A DNA stretch of 64,000 nt from an uncultured Chloroflexota bacterium (lineage in GTDB: Bacteria > Chloroflexota > Limnocylindria > Limnocylindrales > CSP1-4), in contig CAIJPD010000050.1 of NCBI GenBank assembly GCA_903822495.1, positions 97,202-161,201 of the forward strand. The letters run 5' to 3'. The position numbers and the translations under genes are program-made. The notes beneath the pieces were generated by a model. That model was not told the DNA's origin. It searched no databases and saw nothing but the letters and a program-made list of their open reading frames with translations. Below are positions 7,990 through 17,303 of the stretch, piece after piece. Numbering within the stretch: position 1 is the stretch's first letter; every line of letters starts with the position of its first letter.

Positions 7990-8187
7990 GGCGGGACGAG
8001 ACTCCGGTGGTGGCTTCGGCTGGCGAAGGGGATGCAAGAGAGAGCGGCTCGAGGGAGGGCGGGTCCGGGGCCCTGGCCGGCAATGCCGGTCGAACGGCGG
8101 CGGGCCCCGTGGGTGTGGCCGGCGATCAGGCCGGCGCCAGACACCTGCAGCGGCCCGCGACGAGCCGGGCCACGACCACGACGGACA

Positions 8188-8601
8188 TCAGATCCCGGCC
8201 CCGGCCTGGTCACGACCGGCCTCGGGGCCGGACTCGGCCAGCTGCGAGAGCGCGCCGCGGAGCGTGTCGTGCGAGAGCATCGCGCACTTGAGGCGCGCGG
8301 GGCTGATCTGGATGCCCAGGAGCTCCAGCAGGTCGTCGGCCCCAAACGACTGCACATCCGCCAGGGGCTTGCCCTTGATCTCGTCGGTGAGCAGGCTGGC
8401 CGATGCCTGGCTGATGGCACAGCCGCGACCGGTGAAGCCCACCGTCTGCACGACGCCATCCACGACGCCCAGCTGGAGTGTGATCCGGTCGCCGCACAGC
8501 GGATTGGCGCCCTCGCGCGTGACGGACGCATCCTCCAACGGCCCAAAGTTGTGGGGCCGCCGGTAGTGCTCCAGGATGTAGTCGCGGTAGAGATCGTCCA
8601 T
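8188..8601 (-). CDS. sufU: Fe-S assembly scaffold / sulfur transfer protein SufU
   Basis: A 137-residue IscU-like protein of the SufU group, which in Firmicutes and Actinobacteria accepts sulfur from SufS through a zinc site. Seen: NPLCGDRI (Cys and Asp ligands), GRGCAISQASASLL with the region between these characteristic of SufU, and a third cysteine in RLKCAML. It follows sufS by 24 bases and belongs to the rrf2-sufC-sufS-sufU operon. The C-terminal ~18 residues are Gly/Ala-rich and not conserved. Confidence 0.92.
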   Translation of the reverse strand: MDDLYRDYILEHYRRPHNFGPLEDASVTREGANPLCGDRITLQLGVVDGVVQTVGFTGRGCAISQASASLLTDEIKGKPLADVQSFGADDLLELLGIQISPARLKCAMLSHDTLRGALSQLAESGPEAGRDQAGAGI

Positions 8602-8625
8602 TGGGTGCCCGACTGTAGCGTGTCG

Positions 8626-9924
8626 TCAGGAGCGGAAGATCCGCTGGACGTCCCGAAGGCCATCCACCAGCGCATCGACATCCTGGCGGGTTGAGTAGAC
8701 GGAGAAGCTGGCCCGCGCGGTGGCGGGCAGGTTCAGCCGCTCGTGGAGCGGCATCGTACAGTGGTGCCCGGCTCGCACGCAGACGCCGACCCGGTCGAGC
8801 AGCTGCGCCACGTCGTGGGGGTGAGCCTCCGGCAGGTTGAACGGCACCACACCGCCGCGCCGCGCGGCGTCCCGGGGCCCGTACAGGCTGATGCCGGGGA
8901 CCTTCTCCGCGATGGCCTCCAGGGCGTAGGCCACCAGCTCCTGCTCGTGTGCCCGGACGCGGGCCATCCCCAGCCCTGTCAGGTAGTCCACCGCCGCGCC
9001 CAGGCCAATGGTGGCGGAGATGTCCGGGGTCCCGGCCTCGAACTTCCACGGGAGCTCGTTCCAGGTGCTTGCTCGGAGCGTGACGGTGCGGATCATGTCG
9101 CCGCCGGCCATGAACGGAGGCATGGCTTCCAGCAGTTCGCGGCGGGCCCACAGGCCACCGGAGCCGGTGGGGCCAAGCATCTTGTGGCCCGAGAAGACGT
9201 AGAAGTCGACGCCCAGCGCCTGGACGTCCACGGGCAGATGCGGCACGGCCTGCGCGCCGTCGACCAGCACCAGCGCGCCCGCCGCGTGGGCCTGGGCGGT
9301 CATCTCGGCGACGGGGTTGATGGTGCCGAGGGTGTTGGAGACGTGGGTGAAGGCGACGAGCTTCGGCTTGAGCTTGAGGAGCTCGGCGTAGACCTCCTGG
9401 CGGAGGTAGCCCTCGTCGGTGATGGGGATGAACTCCAGGCGCGCGCCCTTCTCGGCGGCCAGGAGCTGCCACGGGACCAGGTTGGCGTGGTGCTCCAGCT
9501 CCGTGAGGACGATGACGTCGCCCTCGCCGATGTTGGCCCGGCCCCACGACCAGGCCACCAGGTTGATCGCCTCCGTGGCGTTCCTGACGTTGATCAGCTC
9601 GCGCGACTCGGGGGCATTGATGAACGCGGCGATCCGCGCCCGCGCGCCCTCGTACGCCGAGGTGGCGCGCTCGCTGATGTCGTAGATCCCGCGGTGGACG
9701 TTGGCGTTGTAGCCGCGGTAGTAGCCGTCGAGCGCCTCGATGACGGCGAGCGGCTTCTGGCTGGTGGCCGCCGAATCCAGGTAGACGAGCGGCACCCCGT
9801 GCGCCGTCGTCCCCAGGATGGGGAAGTCGGCCCGGATGACCTCGGCCACCAGCCGCCCGTCGCGGATGCGTGGATCGGCCGCGCTGCCAGGGGCGTCGGT
9901 GCCGGGTTCGGAGGTCATCGTCAT
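8626..9924 (-). CDS. sufS: Cysteine desulfurase SufS
   Basis: A 432-residue class V PLP aminotransferase-fold cysteine desulfurase that mobilises sulfur from L-cysteine as a protein persulfide. The PLP lysine is in FSGHKMLGPTG; the catalytic cysteine is in RAGHHCTMP, within the short loop typical of group II (SufS/CsdA) enzymes; the N-terminal YLDSAATSQKP and ANVHRG are conserved. Two ATGs (9924 and 9918) are possible starts; the longer frame to 10029 overlaps sufC and shows no homology. Followed by sufU, its usual partner, and preceded by sufC. Confidence 0.93.
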   Translation of the reverse strand: MTMTSEPGTDAPGSAADPRIRDGRLVAEVIRADFPILGTTAHGVPLVYLDSAATSQKPLAVIEALDGYYRGYNANVHRGIYDISERATSAYEGARARIAAFINAPESRELINVRNATEAINLVAWSWGRANIGEGDVIVLTELEHHANLVPWQLLAAEKGARLEFIPITDEGYLRQEVYAELLKLKPKLVAFTHVSNTLGTINPVAEMTAQAHAAGALVLVDGAQAVPHLPVDVQALGVDFYVFSGHKMLGPTGSGGLWARRELLEAMPPFMAGGDMIRTVTLRASTWNELPWKFEAGTPDISATIGLGAAVDYLTGLGMARVRAHEQELVAYALEAIAEKVPGISLYGPRDAARRGGVVPFNLPEAHPHDVAQLLDRVGVCVRAGHHCTMPLHERLNLPATARASFSVYSTRQDVDALVDGLRDVQRIFRS

Positions 9925-9982
9925 GTCGTCTGGTCTGCCTTCGCCTGCTTCGGCCGGGTCCGTGTCCGCGCTGGGCCGGGGC

Positions 9983-10845
<863 letters not shown>

Positions 10846-10849
<4 letters not shown>

Positions 10850-11391
10850 GAGACGGTCACGGCTCCCTGGCTGGCGGATGGGTGGCGCAGCGTGCGCGCT
10901 TCGCGCTGCTGCGGCGTGGAGGCGGCCTCGACGTGGACCAGGCGCGACGGGACGAGATCGGCCAGCGTCATGGCATCGAGGGCGCCGGAGATGGCATCGC
11001 GGACACGAAGCCACATCACGTTGACAGTGCAGGCTGAGCTCCGGCCGCACACGCCTGCGTGCTCCGGGTCGTCTGTGGCGCAGATCATCGGGGCGATGGG
11101 CCCCTCGAGGGCGTGCAGGACGTCGCTCATTCGGATCTCGTCGGGCGGACGGCTCAGCTCGTAGCCGCCGTGTGCGCCGCGGGTGCTGATCACGAGGCCC
11201 GCGTCGCGGAGGCTCATCACGAGCTGCTCGAGGTACGCTCGAGGCAGGTCTTCTGCCGCGGCGATCTCGGCCAGCGACGCCGGCCCGGCACCCATCCGGC
11301 GTCCCAGCTGGACCATCAGCCGCACGCCGTACTCGCCCTTCGTTGAGAAGGCGATGGCGCCGCTGCCGTGGAAGCTGGTGCGCTGGCTCAG
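10846..11391 (-). CDS. Rrf2-family Fe-S regulator of the suf operon, probable CTG start
   Basis: An Rrf2/IscR-type winged-helix regulator that probably senses Fe-S status and controls the suf genes it precedes. Recognisable: FSTKGEYGVRLM at the N terminus, the recognition region LPRAYLEQLVMSLRDAGLV and the wing RGAHGGYELSRP. Three cysteines (about residues 104, 115, 121; spacing CX10CX5C) are in the usual cluster-binding position, with the first spacing longer than in IscR. No ATG or GTG is available near the homology start; CTG at 11391 with GAGG eight bases upstream is the best candidate, giving 181 residues. A 25-base palindrome overlapping a -10-like CATAAT lies 18 bases upstream, suggesting autoregulation. 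Confidence 0.82.
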
Positions 11392-11408
11392 GGGAGTGTC
11401 CTCGTGGC

Positions 11409-11433
11409 AATTCCGACCATTATGATCGGGATT
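11409..11433 (-). promoter_or_regulatory. Imperfect palindrome / candidate operator and -10 of the suf operon
   Basis: On the plus strand AATTCCGACC, spacer ATTAT, GATCGGGATT; eight of ten positions pair as an inverted repeat. On the minus strand the centre reads CATAAT, a close match to a -10 hexamer, about 25-30 bases before the proposed CTG start. A regulator bound here would block RNA polymerase. Assignment to the adjacent Rrf2 protein is inference. Confidence 0.55.
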
Positions 11434-11910
11434 GAGTGTAGCCCTCCCGGCGGCGATCGCGCAACCGTGCGGTGGGGAGCGGCGCTGGGCGGCGGGGGGC
11501 GCGGCGGTGCGGGCGAGCGGCGGGGCGCAAGCGGAGCCGGGTGGCGAGGCAGGGCGCCGTACGCGACGACGGTATTCCGGTACGTCCACCCCATGAGCCG
11601 TATCGCAGGAGTTGCTCCGTAACGTCCAGGGAGTGCGCGTTCCGGAAGACCGCCTGCCTGCCCATCCCGGGTCCGTGCGTGAATCGGCCGTCCGCCGGCG
11701 AACCCGACAGACAGGCCCACCATCGTGCTCACTGGGTGAACGTTCTGGAGAATCGGCGGCTTCCTGACCAGGCCGGCGGGTGCGGGGCAGCAAGGGGGAC
11801 CGGCACCAGGGGGCCGGCGCGGGATCCGGGGCCGCCCCGGGTGCGCGTCGATCAGCGCAGGGGCACGTTCAGCGCAGGGCCCGGTTCAGCTCCGGGGCAG
11901 CGCGTTCCGC
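11434..11910. other. Intergenic region, no gene recognised
   Basis: About 480 bases between the suf promoter and the end of the Bax-1 gene. Open frames exist on both strands but are Arg/Pro/Ala-rich shadows without similarity to known proteins. No tRNA, terminator-quality hairpin or riboswitch was recognised. Confidence 0.4.
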
Positions 11911-12615
11911 CTAGCGGCGGGACCCCATCAGGCGGAGCATGAACAGGAACAGGTTGATGAAGTCGAGGTAGAGCTGCAGCGCGCCGACGACCGCCGCCTT
12001 CTCCATCGACCCCAGCCGCGCGGCCAGGTCTCCGGCGGAGATGCGCTGCACGTCGTACGCCGTCAGGGCCGTGAAGATGACCACGCCGATGGCGGAGATC
12101 ACGAACCCGATGGGGCCGCTGCCCAGGAACATATTGACCAGCGACGCGATCACAAGGCCGAAGATGCCCATCGTCAGGTAGCCGCCGATGCCGGCCAGCG
12201 AGCGCTTGGTCACCGCGCCGTAGAGGGCGGCTCCACCGAACATCGCCGACGCGGAGAGGAACGCCGAGACCACCGAGGCGCCGGTGTACAGCTGCACGAT
12301 GACCCCGACCGTCAGCCCAATGCTGGCCGCATAGACGAAGAACAGGCCCAGTGCCACGGTGGCGCCGATCCGGCTGATCGCGGAGCTGATGACCATGACC
12401 AGGATGAACTGGGCGATCACGATCAGGAGGAACCCGTCTGCGGCGAAGGCAAGGAGCCCCTTGCTCCCCTGCACCGCGGCCGCGACACCGGCCGTGAGGA
12501 GCAGGCCGCTGAACATCCAGATGAAGGCCTGGGTCAGGAACGCCGCCGCGAGAGCCGCCGGCGGACGCATACCGACCTGGGACGGAAGCTGCTGAGGCGG
12601 GTACTGGTTGTTCAT
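11911..12615 (-). CDS. Bax inhibitor-1 / YccA family membrane protein
   Basis: A 234-residue integral membrane protein with seven hydrophobic segments and the family's C-terminal features FTALTAYDVQRI and GALQLYLDFINLFLFMLRLMG. Bacterial members (YccA, YetJ) are implicated in protease modulation and pH-sensitive calcium leak; the role here is not known. The N terminus is short and Gln/Pro-rich (NNQYPPQQLPSQ). Start ATG 12615 lies four bases after the stop of the cobalamin adenosyltransferase gene, so it is probably the last gene of a three-gene operon. Confidence 0.88.
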   Translation of the reverse strand: MNNQYPPQQLPSQVGMRPPAALAAAFLTQAFIWMFSGLLLTAGVAAAVQGSKGLLAFAADGFLLIVIAQFILVMVISSAISRIGATVALGLFFVYAASIGLTVGVIVQLYTGASVVSAFLSASAMFGGAALYGAVTKRSLAGIGGYLTMGIFGLVIASLVNMFLGSGPIGFVISAIGVVIFTALTAYDVQRISAGDLAARLGSMEKAAVVGALQLYLDFINLFLFMLRLMGSRR

Positions 12616-12619
12616 CTCA

Positions 12620-13261
12620 CTACTTCGCTGTTGTCCGGCCGGTCCGTGCGGACCGATCGGCCCGGGATGGTGTTGCCGTCCTGGCCTCCGCCTGTTCCGC
12701 CGCCCTCGCGAGCACCCAGAGCAGATCGGCGAGCCGGTTCAGATACCGTACCAGATGGGGTCCAGGCACCAGCCCCACCGCGTCCAGCTCAACCGCCCGC
12801 CGCTCAGCGCGCCGGAGCACGGTGCGGGCAATCTCCAGCGCCGACGAAGCCAGAGTCTCGCCCGGCACCACGAACTCGCGTGGCATGACGATCCGCGCCT
12901 CGAGGTCCACGAGGACCGTCTCCACGCCCCCGACCATGGCGGCTGAGACGCGTGTCACGTCGTCGGCCAGGCGGTCCCACGCGTCCGGGTTGGTCGCCAG
13001 CTCGGCACCCGCGACGAAGAGCTCGCGCTGGAACCGCAGGATCACCGCCGCCAGATCCGGCAGGCCCGCCAGGTTGGCGCGGGCCAGCCCCAGGGCGGCC
13101 ACGGCCTCGTCGATCGTGCCGTACGCCTCGGTTCGGAGGTCGTCCTTGCGGATGCGCGCGCCCCCGTACAGGAGGCCGGTCGTGCCGTCGTCGCCGCGGC
13201 CCGTGGCCACGACCGAGGCGATCCCCAGGGCGGGCCGCGACTCTGGCCCGGTGGGCGTCAC
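12620..13261 (-). CDS. Cob(I)yrinic acid a,c-diamide adenosyltransferase, PduO type
   Basis: A 213-residue PduO/MMAB-type corrinoid adenosyltransferase, which transfers the adenosyl group of ATP to cob(I)alamin. Diagnostic motifs: GRGDDGTTGLLYGGARIRKDD (ATP site), RTEAYGTIDE, and the C-terminal RRAERR with YLNRLADLLWVLAR. The GTG start at 13261 gives ~20 residues before the ATP motif; a GTG nearer the motif is possible. The last ~20 residues are Thr/Arg-rich. Sits between a SufT-like gene (8 bases upstream) and the Bax-1 gene. Confidence 0.92.
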   Translation of the reverse strand: MTPTGPESRPALGIASVVATGRGDDGTTGLLYGGARIRKDDLRTEAYGTIDEAVAALGLARANLAGLPDLAAVILRFQRELFVAGAELATNPDAWDRLADDVTRVSAAMVGGVETVLVDLEARIVMPREFVVPGETLASSALEIARTVLRRAERRAVELDAVGLVPGPHLVRYLNRLADLLWVLARAAEQAEARTATPSRADRSARTGRTTAK

Positions 13262-13268
13262 GCGGTCA

Positions 13269-13628
13269 TCACCACATCAGGCCGGCTTCGCGCGGGTCCC
13301 AACGCTCGGCCAGCAGCGTGACCTTCACGGGATGCTCCGTGACGGATTCGGCCGCCTCCTTGACCTGCTGGATCATCGACCCGGCGTACGGGCAGAACGG
13401 CGTGGTCAGGATCATCTTGATCTCGGATTCATCCTTGCCCAGGATGACCTGCTTGATCAGCGCGAGCTCGACGACGTTCATCCCGATCTCGGGATCCACC
13501 ACGGTGCGCAGGGCGTCGAGGACGGCCAGCTCCATGGCGCGGCGCTCCGCATCGAAGAACGCCGCGGCGCCGGGTGCGGCGGCGGAGGTGGAGACGCCAG
13601 TCTCCCGTGGGTCGGCGGTGTCAGTCAT
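13269..13628 (-). CDS. MIP18/DUF59 family Fe-S maturation protein (SufT/PaaD-like)
   Basis: A 119-residue member of the MIP18 (DUF59) family involved in Fe-S cluster assembly or carriage. Conserved features: VLDALRTVVDPEIGMNVVELALI near the N terminus and the reactive-cysteine segment TTPFCPYAGSMIQQV. ATG 13628 is chosen because the longer frame to 13691 adds only low-complexity sequence. It leads the operon with the cobalamin adenosyltransferase and Bax-1 genes; the suf operon is 2 kb away on the same strand. Confidence 0.85.
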   Translation of the reverse strand: MTDTADPRETGVSTSAAAPGAAAFFDAERRAMELAVLDALRTVVDPEIGMNVVELALIKQVILGKDESEIKMILTTPFCPYAGSMIQQVKEAAESVTEHPVKVTLLAERWDPREAGLMW

Positions 13629-13972
13629 GGTGGGGTGCAATCTCCGGAGCGTCCGGGTGGACAAGTCGAGAGGGTACCACCGAAGGGCCACCTGACCGCT
13701 GGCGGCAGGGCTGACCGGCGGGCGCGATCAGGCGACGGCAGGGCCATGGTTGGCGCCGGGCCCTGGCGCCGAGCCGTCACGGGGCCGGGCGGGCCGGCGA
13801 GGCGCGGCGCCAAAGCCGCGTTCGGGCGGGTGGGCCGGGCGATGGGGGCGGGCCGGGCGATGGGGGCGGGGGCGGCCGAGGTCGGCGCTGGCGAATTCGA
13901 ATGAACAGCCCGATGGCCGAACGCGACCCATGGGCCCGATGACGACCATCCGCCCGCGGGCGGGCGCCAGGA
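13629..13972. other. Intergenic region with a short tandem repeat
   Basis: About 340 bases upstream of the SufT-like gene. The only structure seen is a pair of 18-base tandem repeats (13832-13867). No coding sequence is supported; frames here are Arg/Ala/Gly-rich shadows. Confidence 0.4.
13832..13867. repeat. 18-base tandem repeat, two copies
   Basis: Two identical 18-base units (GGGCCGGGCGATGGGGGC) stand head to tail at 13832-13849 and 13850-13867, followed by a further G-rich stretch. Very G-rich on the plus strand, so quadruplex or slippage is possible. Confidence 0.8.
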
Positions 13973-14287
13973 TCAGGGCTTGACGACCACCCCTGGCAGG
14001 CGGTACTGCTCGGGCAGGCCCGCGGCCTCCGCCTCCGTGTACCCCGGGCCGGCGAGCGAGCCGTCCGCATCGAAGAACTCGGCATAGCGGGCGCGGTCCG
14101 CGGCGGCGTACGCATACGCGGCGGCGATGCCCATGGTCTTGAGCTCGGGGTGGTTCTTGATCAGCACGGTCAGGCCGGCGCCGCTCTCCCGCTCCTGGAG
14201 GAGCTGGCGGACGGTGATCCGTGAGCCGTAGCAGAACGGCTCCCCGTTCATGACGAGCGGATCCGACTTGACCCACTTGATGGTCAT
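13973..14287 (-). CDS. DUF433 family protein (antitoxin-like)
   Basis: A 104-residue protein with the DUF433 core: SDPLVMNGEPFCYGSRITVRQLLQ, then NHPELKTMGIAAAYAYAA. DUF433 proteins are small winged-helix-like DNA-binding proteins often acting as antitoxins with PIN-like toxins. No PIN-domain gene is adjacent; instead it follows, by one base (TGA then ATG), a 160-residue protein of unknown function. ATG 14287 is chosen since homology starts at once (MTIKWVKSDP). The C terminus (~40 residues) is longer than the minimal domain. Confidence 0.72.
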   Translation of the reverse strand: MTIKWVKSDPLVMNGEPFCYGSRITVRQLLQERESGAGLTVLIKNHPELKTMGIAAAYAYAAADRARYAEFFDADGSLAGPGYTEAEAAGLPEQYRLPGVVVKP

Positions 14288-14288
14288 G

Positions 14289-14771
14289 TCAGGCGCCCTT
14301 GTAGATGGCATGGAGGATGCGGTTCCGCTTGCGGGCATCGCCGCCCAGACGGCGGTGCCAGTGATAGACGTCGATGGCATCGGCGATGGCCGCGCCGGCG
14401 TGGGCGGCGGCGTCCGGCGCGAGCGTCGCGTCGAGGACGGTCCCGACGGCGGTGGCGATGGTCACCAGGTCGTCCATGGAGACGCGATGGCGGCGGTAGA
14501 CCGGGACCGCCATCTCCGCCCAGGCACGGGTCACGCCCGGGTCTGCCGACGCAACGGAGCGCGAGACGGTCTCGATCAACGTGGCCGTGTCATCGAGGAG
14601 GCGCTGCAGCGCGGGCTGGTCGTGACGCTGCGTGAGGGACGGATCCGCGGCCACGGCGGCCTCGAAGGCGCGCTCGGCGAGGCGGGCACGCGTCGCATGC
14701 AGGGCGGCAGCGGCGGCGGGATCGCCGGCACTCATGTTGCGCGGGGGCAGACCAAGGCTGGGATGACTCAT
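14289..14771 (-). CDS. Hypothetical helical protein paired with DUF433
   Basis: A 160-residue, almost entirely alpha-helical protein rich in Ala and Arg. It contains SRSVASADPGVTRAWAEMAVPVYRR and DAIDVYHWHRRLGG, with several histidines and aromatic residues. It resembles a four-helix sensor bundle (RsbRD-like or globin-like) in character, but I do not recognise a family. The downstream DUF433 gene begins one base after its stop, so the two are expressed together. Confidence 0.55.
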   Translation of the reverse strand: MSHPSLGLPPRNMSAGDPAAAAALHATRARLAERAFEAAVAADPSLTQRHDQPALQRLLDDTATLIETVSRSVASADPGVTRAWAEMAVPVYRRHRVSMDDLVTIATAVGTVLDATLAPDAAAHAGAAIADAIDVYHWHRRLGGDARKRNRILHAIYKGA

Positions 14772-14863
14772 TGACGTGGAGTCTACCGCCCCGCCCGGTG
14801 GGTTGCCACGCGTCCGGGAGGCCCCAAGCCCCCTGCCGCTCGGCCCCTCGCTGGGTGCGCGGG

Positions 14864-14869
14864 TACGAT
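14864..14869 (+). promoter_or_regulatory. -10-like TACGAT, leaderless start
   Basis: TACGAT lies six bases before the ATG at 14876, so transcription would begin at or next to the start codon. No Shine-Dalgarno sequence fits between them. The same arrangement occurs at several other genes in the window. Confidence 0.5.
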
Positions 14870-14875
14870 CTGCGC

Positions 14876-15364
14876 ATGAGCAACCCCACCTCCAGCCCCA
14901 CGTCCGGCCCGACCAGCGGCGCATCGGGTTTCCGCCCCGGCCGCGCCAACGACGATCGGGTCCGTCGCGCGACCACGGCCAGGCGCCGGGGCCTGGCAGG
15001 CAGCGGAGGCGCGGCGCTGATCGCGGTCATCGCCGCCGCCGCGATCGCGCTCCTTGGCGGTCTCCTGGCCATCACCGCAGGGCTGGTCGCCGTGTCCGGG
15101 GTGGCGGCGTACCTCGTGGGCCAGGCGCTGCGCGCCGGCGACGGCCCGGGGTCGAGCGCGCCGGGCGCCCCGGCCAGCCGGACCGCCGCTGCGATCGGGT
15201 TGGCGGTGGCCGTCGTCCTCGTGGGCGTCCTGGGCTCGTGGCTGTTGTCGCTGCCGCAGGGCGGCGTCCTGGGCCCGCTGGACTACCTTGGCCAGACGCT
15301 TGGGCTGCTCGTCCCCGTGATGATCGCGATCGCCGCGGTGGCCGCGTGGCTGGGCAGCCGCTGA
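14876..15364 (+). CDS. Hypothetical membrane protein
   Basis: A 162-residue protein with a Ser/Thr/Pro-rich N terminus (~25 residues), an Arg-rich stretch, and about four hydrophobic helices in two pairs (GAALIAVIAAAAIALLGG... and AAAIGLAVAVVLVGVLGS...). No family is recognised. It is transcribed away from the DUF433 pair and is followed after 53 bases by an acetyltransferase gene with its own ribosome binding site. Confidence 0.6.
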   Translation: MSNPTSSPTSGPTSGASGFRPGRANDDRVRRATTARRRGLAGSGGAALIAVIAAAAIALLGGLLAITAGLVAVSGVAAYLVGQALRAGDGPGSSAPGAPASRTAAAIGLAVAVVLVGVLGSWLLSLPQGGVLGPLDYLGQTLGLLVPVMIAIAAVAAWLGSR

Positions 15365-15417
15365 GCAGCACCGGGGAGCCGCTGAGTCCCACCGCTGAGC
15401 CGCACCGGAGAGCCACC

Positions 15418-15933
15418 GTGCCGTCACGCCCGCCGCTGAACCTCCCGCTCCGCCGCCCCACCCCGGCTGACTACGCGGGGATCACGATGGCGCTCGACGA
15501 CTGGTGGGGCCGCCACCAGGTCCCCGGGATCCTGTCGCGGCTCTGGTTTGAGCACTTCGCGGGTACGTCGTGGATCGCCCACGCGCTGGACGGCGCGCTG
15601 GCCGGCTACCTCGTGGGCTTCGTGAGCCCGGGCCACCCGGCGGACTTCGTCATCGTCTCGGTCGCCGTCGCCCCCGGCCTGCGCCGCCATGGCGTTGGAC
15701 GGCGGCTGCACGAGGGCGCGGCCGCGGATGCACTGGAGCACGGCGCCGCGCGACTGGTCGAGCCGGCCTGGCCGGGCGACCCGGTGGCCATCGCCTTCCT
15801 GCGTGCGGCGGGCTTTGTGCCGGAGGACCTGCCGGGCACCCGGCGGCTGTACGGCGTCCCCGCCTACCCCGACCAGGAATGGGGCCGCGAAGACCGGGCG
15901 ATCTTCGTGCGGGAGCTGGCCGCCGAGGACTAG
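15418..15933 (+). CDS. GNAT family N-acetyltransferase
   Basis: A 171-residue GCN5-related acetyltransferase. The acetyl-CoA binding motif is VAVAPGLRRHGVGRRLHEGA (about residues 82-101), preceded by the beta strand DFVIVSVAV and followed by AIAFLRAAGFVPEDLPGTRRLYG. The acceptor cannot be predicted. The GTG start at 15418 has GGAG eight bases upstream and the homology begins about ten residues in. It converges on the DUF885 gene, the two stop regions overlapping by four bases. Confidence 0.85.
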   Translation: MPSRPPLNLPLRRPTPADYAGITMALDDWWGRHQVPGILSRLWFEHFAGTSWIAHALDGALAGYLVGFVSPGHPADFVIVSVAVAPGLRRHGVGRRLHEGAAADALEHGAARLVEPAWPGDPVAIAFLRAAGFVPEDLPGTRRLYGVPAYPDQEWGREDRAIFVRELAAED

Positions 15934-17303
15934 GGGGTCGAGCGCTCGCCGCCGGTCGGCGCGTCGTCCGTTGACTCGCCGGTCATGAGCTCGGCCGCGA
16001 TGCCCGAGGGCGTGGGCGCCTCGCGGAGCAGCCGATTGAAGCGGGCGGCCTGCTCGCCTGCGGGCACCGCCTCCAGCCAGCGGCGGAGCAACTCCTCGCC
16101 TTCGTAGTAGACGAAGACGTACGTCCTCCAGAGCGCGTGCTCCACGAAGTCCATGCGCTGTGCGGCACGCTCGGGCGTGTCACGGCCCACGGCCACCAGG
16201 TAGTCCACCACCGCGGCCCGATCCAGGCCGTCCTCGTGCCGCAGCAGCGCCGCGTTGCCGCCGATCGCGCGGAGCAGGTGGCGCGCCGGCCGGATCGCGG
16301 CGAGGGTCTCCGCCACCTCTCGCGCGTGGGCCGGGTCCGCGGCGAGGGCCAGGCCGGCCCGATCGAAGAGCTCCGCCAGCAGTCCGGCTTCGGCCGCCGG
16401 CGGGATCACGAACCGGTAGCCCAGGTTGGCCAGGCCCTCGCTGACCAGGCATTCGGGGGTGTTGATCAGCAGCACGCTGTGCTCCAGTCGGCGCTGGGCC
16501 ATCACCAGGCCAGCCTCCTTCCAGGCGTGCTCCAGGTGGTGCCCGGGGAACGTCTCGTGCGAGACGGTGCGCAGGAGGTCGGGCGCCCGGATGGGCAGGT
16601 CAACGTTCAGCTCCACCCGCGAGCGCATGCCGCCGTCGTACCAGTTGTAGCCGGACCAGGGCTTGTCGGTGACCAGGCTGACCCGGAGGTCCTCGCCGGG
16701 CGGCACCCCGAAGGTCGTCGTTGCGCTCGCCCGGAACCGGCCCACCAGCCAGTCGACGATCAGCGGGAGGCGTTCGGCCGGGACGGTCAGCGCGGCATCC
16801 CAGGCGCGGAGCCGCTCATCCAGGGAGCCTGCCCCGGGGATGCGGGCATCGAGCTCCGCGGCGGCCGCGTCGAACAGGCTGTCCGGCAGCCGCTCGGGGC
16901 GCCAGTCGAAGCAGGCGGCGACGTGGTCGGCGTACGCGAGTGCGTCGCCGGCGAGGGAAGCGGCATGCGCCTGGAGTGCCCGCGCCTGCACGGCCAGCCA
17001 GCGGCGGCGGGCGGGGTCGGGCACCTCGGCATCCAGGCGGGCCAGCAGGGCGGTGGCGTCGTCGCGCAGGCGGGCGCCGGAGCGGAGCTGCTCCATGTCC
17101 ACGCTGGCCTTGAGGTCGGCGGGGCCAAAGTAGCCGTCCACGAACCCGGGGATGTGCTGGTCCAGCCGGAGCGCGAGGAGGAGGTAGTCGCGCGCGATCG
17201 CATCCGGGACGGGCACCTCGCGGGTACCGCCCATGGCGGGGGTGGTGGGGCGGGCCGCCGCTCGGTCAGTTGGTCCGCCGCGGGCCCCGGGGCCGTCCGT
17301 CAT
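15930..17303 (-). CDS. DUF885-type zinc metallopeptidase-like protein
   Basis: A 457-residue protein with the DUF885 zinc motif HETFPGHHLEH (about residue 248) and a downstream glutamate in CLVSEGLANLGYR, the pattern of gluzincin-like peptidases with HExxxGH. It appears to be a shorter relative of the DUF885 protein encoded at 52905. No signal peptide is seen, so it is probably cytosolic. Its ATG overlaps the stop of the preceding gene (ATGA), making it the last gene of the pabB operon. Substrate unknown. Confidence 0.78.
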   Translation of the reverse strand: MTDGPGARGGPTDRAAARPTTPAMGGTREVPVPDAIARDYLLLALRLDQHIPGFVDGYFGPADLKASVDMEQLRSGARLRDDATALLARLDAEVPDPARRRWLAVQARALQAHAASLAGDALAYADHVAACFDWRPERLPDSLFDAAAAELDARIPGAGSLDERLRAWDAALTVPAERLPLIVDWLVGRFRASATTTFGVPPGEDLRVSLVTDKPWSGYNWYDGGMRSRVELNVDLPIRAPDLLRTVSHETFPGHHLEHAWKEAGLVMAQRRLEHSVLLINTPECLVSEGLANLGYRFVIPPAAEAGLLAELFDRAGLALAADPAHAREVAETLAAIRPARHLLRAIGGNAALLRHEDGLDRAAVVDYLVAVGRDTPERAAQRMDFVEHALWRTYVFVYYEGEELLRRWLEAVPAGEQAARFNRLLREAPTPSGIAAELMTGESTDDAPTGGERSTP

